Shown here in pieces: positions 23,353 to 35,400 of a stretch of 64,000 nt of DNA. Position numbers and translations under genes: made by a program. The notes beneath the pieces are model-generated. The model did no database searches. It saw only the letters and a list, made by a program, of their open reading frames with translations, and was not told the origin of the DNA. Position 1 is the stretch's first letter. Each line of letters begins with the position of its first letter. Origin of the DNA: Hordeum vulgare subsp. vulgare (taxonomy: Eukaryota; Streptophyta; Magnoliopsida; Poales; Poaceae); contig NC_058522.1 of assembly GCF_904849725.1 (NCBI RefSeq), positions 235,141,084 to 235,205,083 on the forward strand, read 5' to 3'.

Positions 23353-26300
23353 TGTCACATCCCTAACCCTTAAGAAAGTTAGTCTTGTGCTCATGTCTTC
23401 TTTGCATTTGCATCTAAGAAGTTTCAGCAAAAATAACAAAGTGGCAAAGGAAAAACCCAAAACCCTAGCCACTATCTCAATTAAAGGAAATCTCAAACTA
23501 GTTCAAATCAATGAACCCAAAATAGCCTCAAGAAATGTTCAAACTTTCTGATAAATCATGAAAGTAAATGAGCATTGGAGAAAACTATTTTCTTGACACC
23601 GTAAGCATTTTTAAATTAATACAAAAGCCACTGGTTTCAAACTTTAAATTTGAAATCAGAATCTATAAATTTCCAAAAATGTTGGAAACTTTGGAAATGG
23701 TTGGGAATGCTATAACAATATTTCAGGAGGTCTAAAATAATTTTTACTTTTTGTTTTGGAGCTGAAATAAATAGCAAAACAATAGTTAGCAAAACAGAAA
23801 AACAAAAACAGAAAAAAAAATGGAAACCCTTACCTGTCTCCTAAGCCTGGCCCGGCCCATCCCTTGCTCGTCCCCTCCCTCACGCCAGTAGGAGCAGGAG
23901 GTGGCCGCCGCCTCCTCCGGCGGGGCCACGCACCTGTGCGCTTGCCTGGCCGCCACCTCGTGCTGGCAAGGCCGGGGATAAGCTCCCCGAGGCCTCCCCT
24001 ATCCATTCCCCGCATCGGCTCTCTCCCTATTCCCGGATCTCTTCCTCCTCCTTGCTGCCGCCATTGGAGCCGAGCAAAGCTCCAGCTGCCCGTGCCCCTA
24101 GCCACAGGATCCCCTCCCAGAGCATGCTGTTAGCTCCGCCTCGTCGCCCTGGTCATCCCTGCAGAAGCCGAAGCCACCCTGAGCCCTGCAACGCCCGCGA
24201 CGCCATCGTCTTCCACCTCCGGCCGCCGGACCTCTCCCGTCGATTCGTCGCCCCCAGGCCTTCCCCGAGCCGTCTAAGCCCTGCTCTGCACTCCCCGTGA
24301 GCATGCGGTCGTTTCCCCTAAGTTTTTCCCGTCGATCCCCTCCTCTAGCTCTAGTTTCACCGGAGCCCGACGAGGACCGCCGCTGCCGCTCGTCGCCGGT
24401 AGCCCTCCGATGATCAGCTCATCCTTCCGAGGGCACCAGCAGCTTCAGGTCGACGCGTAGATGCTGTAGCAGCTAAGAACTGAGCGTAGTTTCCTCTGAA
24501 TCAAGGACCCCGATGACGCCCGAGCCTTGGCCGCCGCCAAGCTCGTCGCCGGCGTCATCTCCGGCCAGATCAGCCCCGGCTAAGTGCAGAAATGAAGCTG
24601 CGGGAGATGTGCCATTCCTCTGGTGCTCTCCGCGCAGCATTTGGCCCCGTGTGCGCCGTTTCCGAGCCCCTCCGCCGTACTGGTGGTCGCCGGAGGCTCC
24701 CCGCCGGTGAGGACGACCTCGCCGCCGGTGGATCTCGGCTGGCCTGAGCCACTGACTGGTGGGGCCAGCCTCTCGCAAGTTTAAAACTAACAAAAATAAA
24801 TCAAATAAGTTAATCAGTCACTGACATGTGGGTCCAGCAAGGTTAATCAGTTAATTAAGTTAATCTTAATCAAAAAAATTGACCAGAGAGACTGACGAGT
24901 GGGTCCCACTGGTCAGGTTTGACTTTCAACGGCCAGATGGACCTGCTGATGTCATGCTGATGCAATAAAAGTATTTCCAGTATAAAACTAATTCAGGAAA
25001 TTGCTAAAACTTGTAAAAATCATAGAAATTAATCTGTAACTCCAATGAAAATAATTTATATATGAAAAAGTATCAGAAAAATTCAAGGATCCTGAATATG
25101 CTATTTTCAACTATGTTTGAAAAAGTTACAGAACCCTAAATTGTGGAATAAGGAATAATGCAATTCTTATAATTACTTTTTAAAATGGAATTTGGAAAAA
25201 TATTCAAATTTCATTATGAATGCAATGATGACACACTGTCCTAGATACAAATCAGTACCATAACATGACATTTTATGCATGTTAACATCAGGTTGATCTG
25301 AGCATCAGGTCGAATCAATTAAACTCGTATCCGAGAATACCCGTTTGAATTTCTATTCGAATGTGATTCTAATCAACTCTAACCTAATACATGTTGAAAA
25401 TAATAACTTATCACCTTGCATTCTCATGCCATGCTCATGCATCATTTTGAGTGCATATGATTGTTATTGAATGTTGCCATTCATTCGGTAGGCTCCGCAC
25501 CCCCGGATTCCACCGAATATCCCTCTGACGGATATCGTTCCTCCTCTGAGCAACAAGGCAAGCAACCCTTTTGATCATCCCGATAATTCCCATGCTCTTG
25601 CTCCTGCACTTATTTATTGCATTAGGATCAGATGCTTCAACTGCTTTTGCCACGATAGTTGAACCCACTTCCTTTGCATGACCTAACCTTGTCACAGTAA
25701 ATAGCCGAACCTTGCAACCTAGCATACCTGGTAGTTGCTTGATCTATGATGTGCCTTATCCTACTATGCATGCTATGCTTAGAGTTGTGTATGGTCTGTC
25801 ATCTGGGAGATGAACAGAATTGTGGAATGTGTTTGGTGAACAAAGGTTGTGTGTTGAACTTGATTTGGTAAAGGTACCAGTGAAAGGCTGTGTAGGAGTA
25901 CATGGTGGGTTGTTTCATTGGAACCGTCCTTAGGAACTGAGTTCTGTGTATGTATTACAAGACTAGTTAATACCACATGCTGGGCCCTGAAATATGACCC
26001 CGCTCGGCCTATTAATCGCGTAGTACTCGGTCCAGGAGTTGCAAGTAGTTTCTGGTGTTTATAGTAATGCTGGAAGCCGTGCATGGTGCTGACCTGAGAG
26101 GTGGACCGTGATGCGGTAGGTAGTGGCACGGTGTACCAAGTGGCACCCGGATGGTGGGCTTGGGAACCCTGCGCACATCGTTTGAGGCCGTGGCGGAAAC
26201 CTCGGCCGGACATCCGTACGGGTTACTCTCAGATAGGCGATAAACCTGGACTAGGTACTAGTGTGGTTAACGGTCGTGGCCGACTCCCTCGCTGGGCTTC

Positions 26301-27555
26301 CGCTTGAAGGTTGCCGAGGTGCATGACGTGCACATGGCGATAAGTGGCGAGAGCGTGTGTGACGAAGTACACCCCTGCAGGGTTATGATCTATTCGAATA
26401 ACCCCGTCCGCGTATATGGACTACTTGGAGACATATGTTGTTCATAGATAACTTCAATGGCTACTCATAAAATTGCCAAGATAAGCGTGAGTGTCGTGGA
26501 CGGCATTTCCGTACGGATACGGAATGATTCCACGATAGTGTATTGTTGTGGTGTTAGTGGACTCGTGTGCGAGAAATCAAGTTGTCAAAATTATTTAAAA
26601 ATGCAAGTTGCCTAGCCACGAGTCATATGCTGGCTTCCCGCATGAAACCCCACAATACCTTTTGATACCTTGCATGAGTAGTTAGTTCTCCTAAAGTCTT
26701 GCTGAGTACCTTCGTACTCATGTTTGCTTAATAAATGTTGCAGAGGTTGCTAATGACCCTAATGGAGGGTTCTTCGTAGACATCGACGACGACGAGTAGC
26801 TGGTGTCCCAGCTACGATCTGGCCCTACGTCGGCTCTGTAGTATAGTCAGGCCATGTGCCTTCTAGTTGCCCTGTCTGTACCCAGACAGTTTATAACTCT
26901 TCCGCTGGCTTGTAATTGTATGACTGCTATTATGGGTCGTGAGACCCTTAATGTGTAATATTATGTGTGTGGCTCTTCCGAGCCTCTTAAATAAAGCTTG
27001 TATGTTTATGGTTATGTTGTGATGCCATCGATGTATCTATACATATCGGTATGCCATGCGTACGTGTGTCTTACTTAATATGTATGGGGTTCGAATACCT
27101 AGTCGTGAACTTTAGTAGCACTCCTTACAAGGAAATGCCCCTTTGTGATCCAACGAGCCTTGGTAGTTCGCTACTGCTCCAGACACATTGGTTGACCGGC
27201 ATGTGTCCTTCTTAGCTGCTGTGTCTGTCCCCTTTGGGGAAATGTCACGCGACATAATGGAGCCCTTGTAGCTTGCTACGACTCATCTACGTTCGCTGAT
27301 GACCGACACCTGCTTTGTTGGGTCATGTATGCCTGTCCTTGTGCGGTACTGCCACTTTGGTTTATGACTAGACATGTCGATCCGGGTTCTTTGACATTGG
27401 ATTGCTAGCGACACTATCGCATACGTGAGTCAAAAGACGCAAACGGTCCCGGCTAAGGTAAGGCTGCAGCCGTGGAGTTAACCGTGCGTGAGACCACAAA
27501 GGGATGCGATGTGTTACAGGCTGGATTCCTATGGCTTAGGATCTGGGTCCCGACA
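23353..27555 (+). repeat. 3' LTR of E1
   Basis: It aligns along its whole length with 13138-17338, with scattered substitutions and no large indel. It contains the same GC-rich block (23830-24780) and AATAAA (26990-26995), and ends gggtcccgaca at 27555, followed by TSD ttttt. Confidence 0.95.
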
Positions 27556-27560
27556 TTTTT

Positions 27561-27877
27561 TCAGATCTATGAACAAAAAAAACCAAAAATATTTTGCTGC
27601 AATTATTTGCTTTTATTTACTTTTAGTTCTTTCAATCTTTTATCTCTATCTCTATGGGATCTCATCCTTGCAAATAACCGTGAAGGGAGTGACAACCCCT
27701 TTGTTGCGTTGGGTGCAAGTGTTTGATTATTTGTGTAGGTGCTAAGATGGGGGCCTTACTTATTCCTCCTACTAGATTGATACCTTTTTCTCAACAAACT
27801 GGGGGGAATACTTATCTACTTTTCTGCATCACCCTTTCCCCTTCAAGGGAAAACCAACGCAAGCTCAAGAAGTAGCA
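27561..27877 (+). repeat. 3' LTR of Athila-like element, second part
   Basis: It continues the LTR interrupted at 13137. The text tcagatctatgaacaaaaa matches 5' LTR text near 7524, and the end ctcaagaagtagca (27877) matches the 5' LTR end at 7833. Confidence 0.9.
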
Positions 27878-28667
27878 GATGCCTACATATACCCCTTCAC
27901 CCAGATCTCATTCGTGGGAGAAACACCCACAACACATTGCCAGATCCATTTTGTGAGAGAGAAGCACCTACTCATGTGTTGAGACCAAGATATTCCAATC
28001 CAATCATTTGAAACTTCATCTCTAGCCTCCCCATACTGCTTTCCACCCGAACAAGCTCTCCTACCCATGCATATTCTATGAGAGAGTAATTTAGTGTTGA
28101 GGAGACTATCTTTAGAAGCACAAGAACAAGGAGTTCATTGATCTACCACATCTATTACCTTTTGGAGAGTGGTGCCTCCTTAATTGGTTAGGTGTCGCTT
28201 GGGAACCTCCTAATTCGTGTTGTGGAGTTGAACCAAGATGTTTGTAAGGGCAAGGAGATCGCCTACTTCGTGAAGATCTACCGTGAGTAAGGCTAGTCCT
28301 CCGTGGACGGAAGCTGTGGTGGAATAGACAAGGTTGCTTCTTTGTGGACCCTTGTGGGTGGAGCCCTCCGTGGACTCTAGCAGTCGTTACCCTCTGTGGG
28401 TTGAAGTCTCCACTAACATAGACGTACGATAGCATCACCTATCGGAACCATGCCAAAAATTACCGTGTCAACCTTCCGTCTTTGATCTCCCTACCTTACT
28501 CCTCTACATTACACTTGCATGTTTTACTTTCTGCTACTGTACTCTTAGAACTGCATGTGTAGTATGTACTAGACTTGTTAGAACCTCTGAATTTCTACCC
28601 TTCTGGAAATTGGGTTAGGCTAGAAATTTTATCTTGACAATTAGTCTATTCACCCCCCCTCTAGACA
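27878..28667 (+). repeat. copia LTR fragment, SIRE/Maximus-type, + orientation
   Basis: It starts at an internal LTR position (gatgcctacatatacccc, around the LTR TATA) because the Athila-like element inserted here, and runs to caccccccctctagaca. It is the inverted counterpart of 48241-48865 plus 62086-62300. The next base begins MULE transposase coding sequence, so the LTR end is clear. The family name is from recognition of the ccccccctctaga end and the gggggagattgaaag start seen in the other copy. Confidence 0.75.
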
Positions 28668-29159
28668 CATCTTCTATTGATCCCTCAGATGGCCCACATA
28701 TCATGCGAGATCCTCAAATCATGGTACCTACAAAGGGAAGAAGAAGAAAGAAGAGGTTTAGGGGTGAGATGGATGATCTAGCTGGATATACCCGAATGAA
28801 ACAATTTGGGAGCAGTAATTTGATGGAGCCTCCTGACATCAACAATTGTGCTCAATGTGACATCCCAGAACACAATAATAGGACATGCAATACCAGGACA
28901 AGAACGAATGATGGCGACACTAGCAGTAGTTAGTCAGGTGGCTCTAGATGCGGTTCTGGCGGTCAGCTTGGAGGTAGGATTAGTGTATGTGCAGGACGTA
29001 CTAGTGTTAGTGGAAGTGCAAGAGGAGACGCTAGGGGTGGTCGCGGAGATCCACCGAGTGTTACAGTTGCCGGCGGTGGTGGTCTTGGTTCTGGTGGTAG
29101 TAAGAGACGAAGGATTAACAGAGGACGACCTATTGACGTTTCGCTCAACCCACATGGTT
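28668..29159 (+). pseudogene. MULE (Mutator-like) transposase, C-terminal remnant
   Basis: The frame encodes MVPTKGRRRKKRFRGEM, DDLAGYTRMKQFG and a zinc knuckle NNCAQCDIPEHNNRTC (CX2CX4HX4C, about 28843-28890). This lysine/arginine patch followed by a knuckle is the usual end of plant MULE transposases, after the SWIM finger. A TAG at 28931 interrupts it; the same frame goes on as a Gly/Ser/Arg-rich tail (GGRGDPPSVTVAGGGG, SKRRRINRGRP) to a stop at 29158. The catalytic part and SWIM finger are missing, cut off by the copia LTR. Function is lost. Confidence 0.7.
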
Positions 29160-29345
29160 GACACAATATGAACATTAAGTTGCATGCTTTATTTTCTGAA
29201 AACTTGCATTCGTTGTTATATCAATTGTTGTTACATCATAATGTTTTGATATATGTCACTAACAACTTGTAGTGTTTGTAGGCATGGATTCATCCAGTGC
29301 CATACCGAGGCTGCCATGCACTAACCGAGGGGACATGCCCACCAA

Positions 29346-29985
29346 GTGGAAGGGGCGACTTTGGAGAAGATGAAGGACAAATTTTTTAAAACTCCACCAT
29401 GTTGGTGTGGAGATGTTTGCAAGGTCAAGGTGTCAACTGACCAAAAGAAGTCATGGACAGAAGGAAGGAGATATTTTGTGTGTCCGAATTGCTCACACGA
29501 TCATAGATTTCCGTCTAACGCCTACGACCTCCCCCCCCCCCCGGGGGGGGGGTATGTTAAATGCGTTAATTTTTATCATCAACTTTTCTTTGCTTTACTA
29601 ATGAGGAAGAATGCTTTGTACACACTCACCCCCTCCTCCTTGTACGTATTTCACATGGATGCATCCTGAAGTGCCAAAATATGTTCAAAAGGACCAATAT
29701 GAAGATTGACTTTAGAGGCAGCATCTATTTGAAGAATCTTTGCAATGTGGTGAGTACGAGGATCATCGTGAGAAGGAGAAGAAGGAGAGAAAGAATGGCG
29801 AGGCAGAGAGGGCGCACAAAGAGAAGGGGCTCATGATGAAGAAAGGGCAAGAAAGCTTTCAAGGGCTCACAAAGCTTACGAGAAGGATATGGCACGTTAC
29901 AATAAGGGAAATGGGCCCATGTTTCCTTAGTGATCTTGCCATGGATCTGTTTGAGTCGTATGTATTTGAGACTCTTAAACGCTAG
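29346..29985 (+). pseudogene. GRF-type zinc-finger protein fragment with coiled coil
   Basis: The first part (29346-29550) has PCWCGDVCKVKV, then GRRYFVCPNCSHDHRF, which fits a GRF-type finger (C-x-C-G, GRR-Y/F, C-x2-C). After a possible short intron across about 29550-29640 the family-like text continues in another frame (YFTWMHPEVPKYVQKDQYED), then a TGA and a charged, coiled-coil-like stretch (EKEKKERKNGEAERAHKEK, within 29740-29985). Grass genomes carry many GRF-plus-coiled-coil ORFs near transposons; I infer a transposon-linked gene here because it follows the MULE remnant on the same strand. Stops and frame changes make it a pseudogene. Confidence 0.6.
29531..29552. repeat. C12-G10 homopolymer palindrome
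   Basis: Twelve Cs are followed directly by ten Gs, in the GRF fragment, after codons for Asp-Leu-Pro. It is fully self-complementary over ten pairs. Confidence 0.9.
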
Positions 29986-30484
29986 ATTGTATGTTGGTCT
30001 ATTTAATGATCTTGTTGTACTTCAATCTATTTTACGCTAATGTCTAACTTAAGTGTTGAGAGAGTCCAGTGTTAAACTATTTATGACTACTATGAATCTA
30101 TGACTATCTGATTATTCATCATCTTGCAATATATATAGGGTCGTTCTATTCATCACCCTCGGTGAGGAATAGTTATTTTTCACCCCCCCTCTTTTTCCCA
30201 TCGATGCAGCGTATTATTATGGTTCGTCATTTTTTTCTTATTTCATACCTAAAAAAGGAGCATATGTAAATATTAAATCGTAGTAAAAAATATTTTATGC
30301 CACATAAAGTTACAAACGTAAAAACATAGTGTAAAATATACATAAAATGTAATTTTTCTCGTGTTATGACCTATATTTTTGTTTTCTTATGCCAAATTTT
30401 ATATACTCAATCAATATGCATGTAACTATTTGTATGCAAAACAAAATTTATTTATGAAAAAATTGTAAGATTACCTCAAACAAA

Positions 30485-30520
<36 letters not shown>

Positions 30521-30687
30521 CACCAATATGATGTGATATTGTTTGGCAAACTTGAGAGCTTATTAAAGGTTGGTACACATAATTTTCATGTTATCATCAC
30601 AACCAATTAGATTATTCAAACTATGTCCAGTAACCAAACAATATATTACATACCACCACGAGCCCCGCATGCCATGCTAAGTGACGT
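29986..30687. other. intergenic AT-rich stretch with possible MULE-type terminal sequence
   Basis: I see no gene. Near 30138, gggtcgttctattcatcacc and the nearby gaatagttatttttcacccc resemble ends of small Mutator-type elements in Triticeae, but I cannot find a matching right end. A dinucleotide AT run is at 30487-30518. Confidence 0.35.
30487..30518. repeat. (AT)n microsatellite
   Basis: About 16 uninterrupted AT units. Confidence 0.95.
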
Positions 30688-30778
30688 GAGTAGATGGGAT
30701 GCATGCGAGCAGTCTTGTGCTCAGGCTGAATAGGAGGGGCGAGCACGTGTGTAAATTGATGGGACGCGTGCGAGCAGG
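30688..30778. repeat. degenerate tandem repeat of about 68 bp, units A and start of B
   Basis: Units share the core gatgggacgcgtgcgagcag, then a tc-rich spacer, caggctcacc-like text and gcgagcacgtgtctaaat-like text. Unit A starts near 30693 and unit B near 30757; B is cut by the solo LTR at 30779 and resumes at 32263. Confidence 0.6.
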
Positions 30779-32262
30779 TGATAAGTCTCCAATGTATCTA
30801 TAATTTTTTATTGTTCCATGCTATTATATTATCATTCTAAGATACTTTTGGAGTAATAATTTACCAAATTATATTATTTTTTAGCATTAAGCTAATGAAC
30901 CAGTGTCGAGTGTCAGTTCCTGTTTTCTGCGTGTTCTTAACTTTTCGGGTTTAGAGTACCAAACGAAGTCCAATTGCCCCGAAACTTTTTTATGATATTT
31001 TCTGGACCAAAAGAAGACCTGGAAGGTTCGGGAGAAGATCGGATGCCGCACGAGGGAGGCACAGGCCAATAGGTCGCAGCCATGGGAGTCGGCTCGCCTT
31101 GATGGCTTGTCCCTCCCTGGTGGTCTTCCTAACCCTGTTCTCTGGCCTATAAATTCACATATATTCCAAAAACCCTACAGATCATCCCGAAACACTTTTT
31201 GCGCCACCGCAAGTCTCTATTTCGCTGAGATCTCATTTGGAGCTCCATTCCGGCACCCTGTCAGTGGGGGGTTGATCATGGAGGGCCTCTTCATCAACCT
31301 TGTTGTCCTCATGATGATGTGTGAGTAGTTCACCATAGACCTACAGGTCCGTAGTTAGTAACTATATGGCTATCTATATCTCTCTCTTTTGATCTTTCAT
31401 ATAATGATCATCGCATCTTTTCTTTGATCTATCTGATGTAATTCATTTGTGCGGTGCATTTTCGGGATCCGATGAATTGTGGGTTTATGCTGAGATTATT
31501 CATGAAAAGTATTTGAGTCTCTTGTGAAATTATTATGATTCTTATTTGCATGGTCGTTATAGCTTCATAATTCTCTCCAATCTATCGATTTTCTTTGGCC
31601 AAGTATGTTGATCTTTCTTTGGTGAGAGGGATGCGTTGTAGTGGATTCAACCTAACGGGTTTCTATATCCTAGTACCAGAAGGGGACAAGATACGTCTTT
31701 GTGTTGTTGCCACTAAGGATAAAACTATGGGGTTTATTCATATTGATTGAGCTTACTTTGTCTACATCATGTCATCTTTCTCCCTGCATTACTCTATTTT
31801 TCATGAACTTAATACATAGAGAGGCAAGCATAGCAGCGCTCTTGAAGTGGAGTAATAGTAATAGGTGTAGGCAGGAGTCGATCAATTCGTGTTGGACGTG
31901 ATGATTATATACACACGATCATTCTCGTGAATACAACATAACTATGCGCTTTTCAATCAATTGCCCAATAGTAATTTGTTTACCCACCATATGTTTTATT
32001 TTGCAATTTATAATTATTTTACTATTATCTACACACTTCACCTGCTTGGAAATAACAAGATCAAGGGGGTTGACAACCCTCTTGCCTGTGTTGGGTGCAA
32101 GTTGTTTGCTCTTTTGTGTGCAACCGCTGAACACGGTTGTGGATTGATATTCCTATTCGTTCATTAAACCTTGGTTTCATAACTCAGGGAAATACTTACC
32201 CCTATTTCGATGTAATTACATGTTACTCTTCACGAAAAACCCAACGCACATGACAAGTATCA
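30779..32262 (+). mobile_element. solo gypsy LTR, relative of the Athila-like family
   Basis: It starts TGATAAGTCTCCAATGTATC and shares the order of the Athila-like LTR (cggagggcctct-like segment, agtagttcacc, tatctgatgtaatt, ggcaagcatagcagcg, gttgggtgcaag). It ends gacaagtatca. Flanks are gcagg (30774-30778) and gcaag (32263-32267), a 5-bp duplication with one difference, and the tandem repeat rejoins across it. No internal region is present, so it is a solo LTR left by recombination. It is clearly more diverged than the pair at 6555 and 11876. Confidence 0.8.
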
Positions 32263-32416
32263 GCAAGCCACTATGCTGGCTCACCGAGAGACGTGCGAGC
32301 AGGTGTCTGAATAGAAAGGACGGGTGCGATCAGTCCTCTCTTCAGGCTCACCTGGAGATGTGCGAGAAGGGGTCTAAAATAACACGAGGCATGCAAGAAG
32401 ACCATTGTGCAGGCTC
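32263..32416. repeat. degenerate tandem repeat, rest of unit B, unit C and start of unit D
   Basis: After the solo LTR the repeat continues: ggctcaccgagagacgtgcg, then unit C (aaaggacgggtgcgatcag to tctaaaataa) and unit D (acgaggcatgcaagaag to gtgcaggctc), which is cut by E2 at 32416 and resumes at 46505. Confidence 0.6.
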
Positions 32417-35400
32417 TGTGGGGACCCAGACTGGTGAGTCGAGATCGCCGTGCCCAGTGATCCCAAGGATCAATGCTCACTGAACACAGATACTGAATAA
32501 TAGAGTCTTACACCCAAATACCGAATATTACATCAAATGACCGAAGGCTCAGGTTCACAAACAGGGCCTAAGGCCAAATAAAACGGGTACAACGGGTAGC
32601 AGAAACTCATAAGGGCTAAGCGGGTGCCCATGCCATCAAGCCTACACCGACAGGCATTTTGACTTGGAAGCGTCCTAGATCGCAGGTCCGTCTCCGAAGA
32701 CGTACTCGTCGCCATTCCGATCCTTCCTTGTCTGGTCAATAATATAACAAGTGGCAAGCCAATGAGTACTTTGAATGTACTCGCAAACAGCCCATGATAT
32801 GAACAATGAAAGCGAAGGATGACAATATCATGCATTTTCTAGTATAACTCATCCGGGTTGAATGATCATGAATATGCATCAAGTTAAAGAATTACTCTTG
32901 AAGAACAGGTTACAGATAACAACATATCTGCTTAGGGCTGAACCATCCGGGTTCACCCTATATGCCAAGTCATTGGACTTGTCATAACCTCAATGTATCA
33001 GCTGAGGGCTAAACCATCTGAGTTTACCCTATATGCCAAGTCACCGAACTTGGTCATATTATTATTATCATAACAACACCTTTTTAACACCAAACACACA
33101 CACTCACACACAGTTGGTTTATGCGGAAATATCAGGACGTAGTTTAAGCAAGATTACCCAAATGTCCTTGACCGCGGACACGACTATTCGAATAGTTTAC
33201 ACTCTACAAAGGTAGTACGCTGGACCCACAAGATCCCGGAAACTTCCGTGTCATCCACGACTCGCGGTATATCACATATACCCGAGGTAAGTACCCGATC
33301 ATCATCTTTCCCCTGACGCTACTAGACAAAGAGGTCACTCGATTGGTACCCAGCCCACATGTTGTACGTCTTACGAGCACCGACTCTGGACAGTATCAAC
33401 CATGCGGGGACAAACGGTGTGCCTGGAACTCATAATAATGGCATAGTCATCCTACCTGGCACGACCCCATCACGAGAGTGACGACAATCACTCCCGCCAC
33501 TAGTAATGTGGCTCTTTGCTAGCACCGACCAGAGTAATCAACAAAGCCCCGTCCCATAAAGGGGTATCGTGGTCGTACTGGTAAGGTCGGGATGGTCGAC
33601 ACATCATAAATCTAATCCCATTTCCGAAACCTTACTCACACAAAACACCGGGTGCATCACTTCACCAAAAGTGACCACCAACTCATCATCACCCTCGGGC
33701 ATTAGTGGCACCTGGCGGGGTTTTCATAAACCTTTATTTTAACTCATCATCATGCTCATGATAATATACTTTTACTTGTCAACATGGTATTAACATAACC
33801 CTCAAGGGGTAGTGTCAAGCTCAATGAAATGGTCCTATAACTCTACTAGTCAGCATGACAGTAGCATGATCCTCATATATGGTAGGGTCAAGCTCATCAT
33901 GCTTGTGCTCCGAGGAGCCATGTGTATAACATCACCATCATGCAAGTGCTTCAAAGAAGCCTTCGGTACCATCACACCAATGATGAACCGACACTGTGAT
34001 CACATGCAACAGGAAAATACTTGCTATTCTAGCATGCATCAATTCATATGCTTAAGTCATGGTCAAAGGGCTGCTTGCCTTGGTGAGCTAGGTATCCTGG
34101 GTCTTCGAGGTCTTCCGCTCCGAATCCTTCGTCACTCGGTAATTCTATCGTCGAGAATAGAATAAATAAGAAATAGCCCACACAAAATCAGATCACAAAC
34201 CACTTTTAAAAATGTTGCAATACTTGGTAAAAATCAGGTTGTTACTTTGAAAAATATCTTCTCTTTGTTTTTACTAGCAAAGCATTTTTAATAATTACAA
34301 AACAGGAGCAAACTATTGCTTTTAATGCCTTTACATTATTATAAAACAGGTTCTATTTTTGAAAAATGTCAACAATGGCAGAACAAATAATACTCATTTT
34401 TAGAAAAATATCAGTGGAAGAATCATATTTTTCCACTTGATAGTTATTTTTACAAAAATCATTTTAGTCTCAGGTTTCAAAATAAAAGAAAAGCCCAAAG
34501 CCTGGCCTGGGAAGCAGGCCGGCCCAGCCAGCCAACAGGCTGCCAGGCGCGCGCGCCAGGTTTGAACCTCACGTGCGGGCCCTTGGAGTCAGCGGCAGTG
34601 GCTGTCCGCCGGGCAGCTCCAGGACACCGACAGGTGGAGCCCACCTGTCGGGTTTTCCCCCTACCTCCAGCCAGGGAGGAGGAGACGAACGCCAGCAAGG
34701 CTACCATCGTCCATGGGCCTAGCTAAGTGCAGGAATGGGTTCAGCATGCCTCCGCCTACCTGCAGGTGGTCGGGACAGCGCCGAAGAGGCTTGGAGTCAC
34801 CGACGACGAGGTGGCCGTGGCGGAGGAGTTTCGGGATGTAGTTGAACTGATAGCTAGGGGCACGGAAAAGCTCGGGGCTGTTGGGGGAAAGGTTCCTGGT
34901 GTCGAGGGGAGTGCTCTGGTGGGTCGAGTGTCGCAGGAGCCGGCGTGTAACCGGAGATCGACCGAAGCTCCGAGGCGGAGGGGCCTCGGTCGATCTCAAG
35001 CACCAGGGCTCTGCGAGCTCGATTGGCTGGCTAGGGGGAGCTAGTGGTCGTGCCGAGGCTGTTGGAGGGGTGCTCAGGTTCCGGGGAGCCTATTTATAGG
35101 CTCGCGACGGTGAGCCGAACTTGGTGCGCCGGTGACTCACCGCGACGCGCGTGCGTGCAGAGTGAGGAGCTGGCTGCGAAACCACGGTCTCCGGACGTGG
35201 TTTAGGACACTCTGAAGCATCGGCCAGAGAGGGAGATGCGTGGGGTCGAGCTGCAGCATCCGTGCTTGCTCGACCGAGTTGGGTGCGGGCGGGCACGCGT
35301 CGCCCGAGCGCTAGCGCGGGGGAGGAGGGTCCCTGGTGGCTGCTTTACACTTAGGGGTTGTCGGGGGAGGTCTTGGACACTTCGGGGGAGGTTGGAACCG

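Larger units (their letters stand above)
21318..23366 (+). pseudogene. E1 RNase H, integrase and chromodomain (frameshifted downstream half of pol)
   Basis: This frame continues pol after the shift. RNase H has FVIYCDASRQGLGCILMQ and [15 protein letters not shown], ending at ADALSRK. Integrase has the HHCC finger (HPGSTKMYQDL to CDVCRRVK) and the catalytic triad: Asp in MDFITGF (about 22270), Asp in NSDRGSIF (about 22455), Glu in GQVERVNQILED (about 22562). The C-terminal LKFLKVQWSNRSEKEATWER resembles a group II chromodomain, which targets insertion to chromatin in Tekay/Del elements. The frame runs through the PPT and stops 14 bases inside the 3' LTR. No internal stop breaks it. Confidence 0.92.
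13138..27555 (+). mobile_element. E1: Ty3-gypsy chromovirus-type element, Tekay/Del-like, nearly complete
   Basis: Two LTRs of about 4.2 kb (13138-17338 and 23353-27555) flank 6.0 kb of internal sequence. Ends are TGTCACATCCC...GGGTCCCGACA. TTTTT flanks both sides (13133-13137 and 27556-27560), and the host LTR text joins smoothly across the insertion, so the ends are secure. Internal order is PBS, an extra ORF, gag, protease, RT, RNase H, integrase, chromodomain, PPT. The LTR copies differ by a few bases per hundred where I compared them. RT and protease active sites are mutated and there is one frameshift, so this copy is inactive. Confidence 0.95.
6555..27877 (+). mobile_element. Athila-like non-autonomous Ty3-gypsy element (Fatima/Sabrina-type, name uncertain), split by nested E1
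   Basis: The element has a truncated 5' LTR (6555-7833), a PBS of TGGCGCCGTTGC type, one protease-bearing ORF, a long non-coding 3' region and a 3' LTR from 11876 that resumes at 27561 after nested element E1. There is no reverse transcriptase, RNase H or integrase in its 4 kb internal region, so it would depend on proteins from another element. The internal text around 9830-9920 (repeated ttggggatgcc segments) and the PPT gcttggggatgct at the 3' LTR are typical of abundant Triticeae Athila-related families. Its right flank, gatgc (27878-27882), should be one copy of the target-site duplication; the other copy lies outside the window. Confidence 0.85.

Noticed and set aside
30138..30530. Complete Mutator-type MITE
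   Set aside because: The left-end-like sequence is present but I found no inverted right end or 9-bp duplication, so I report only a possible end.
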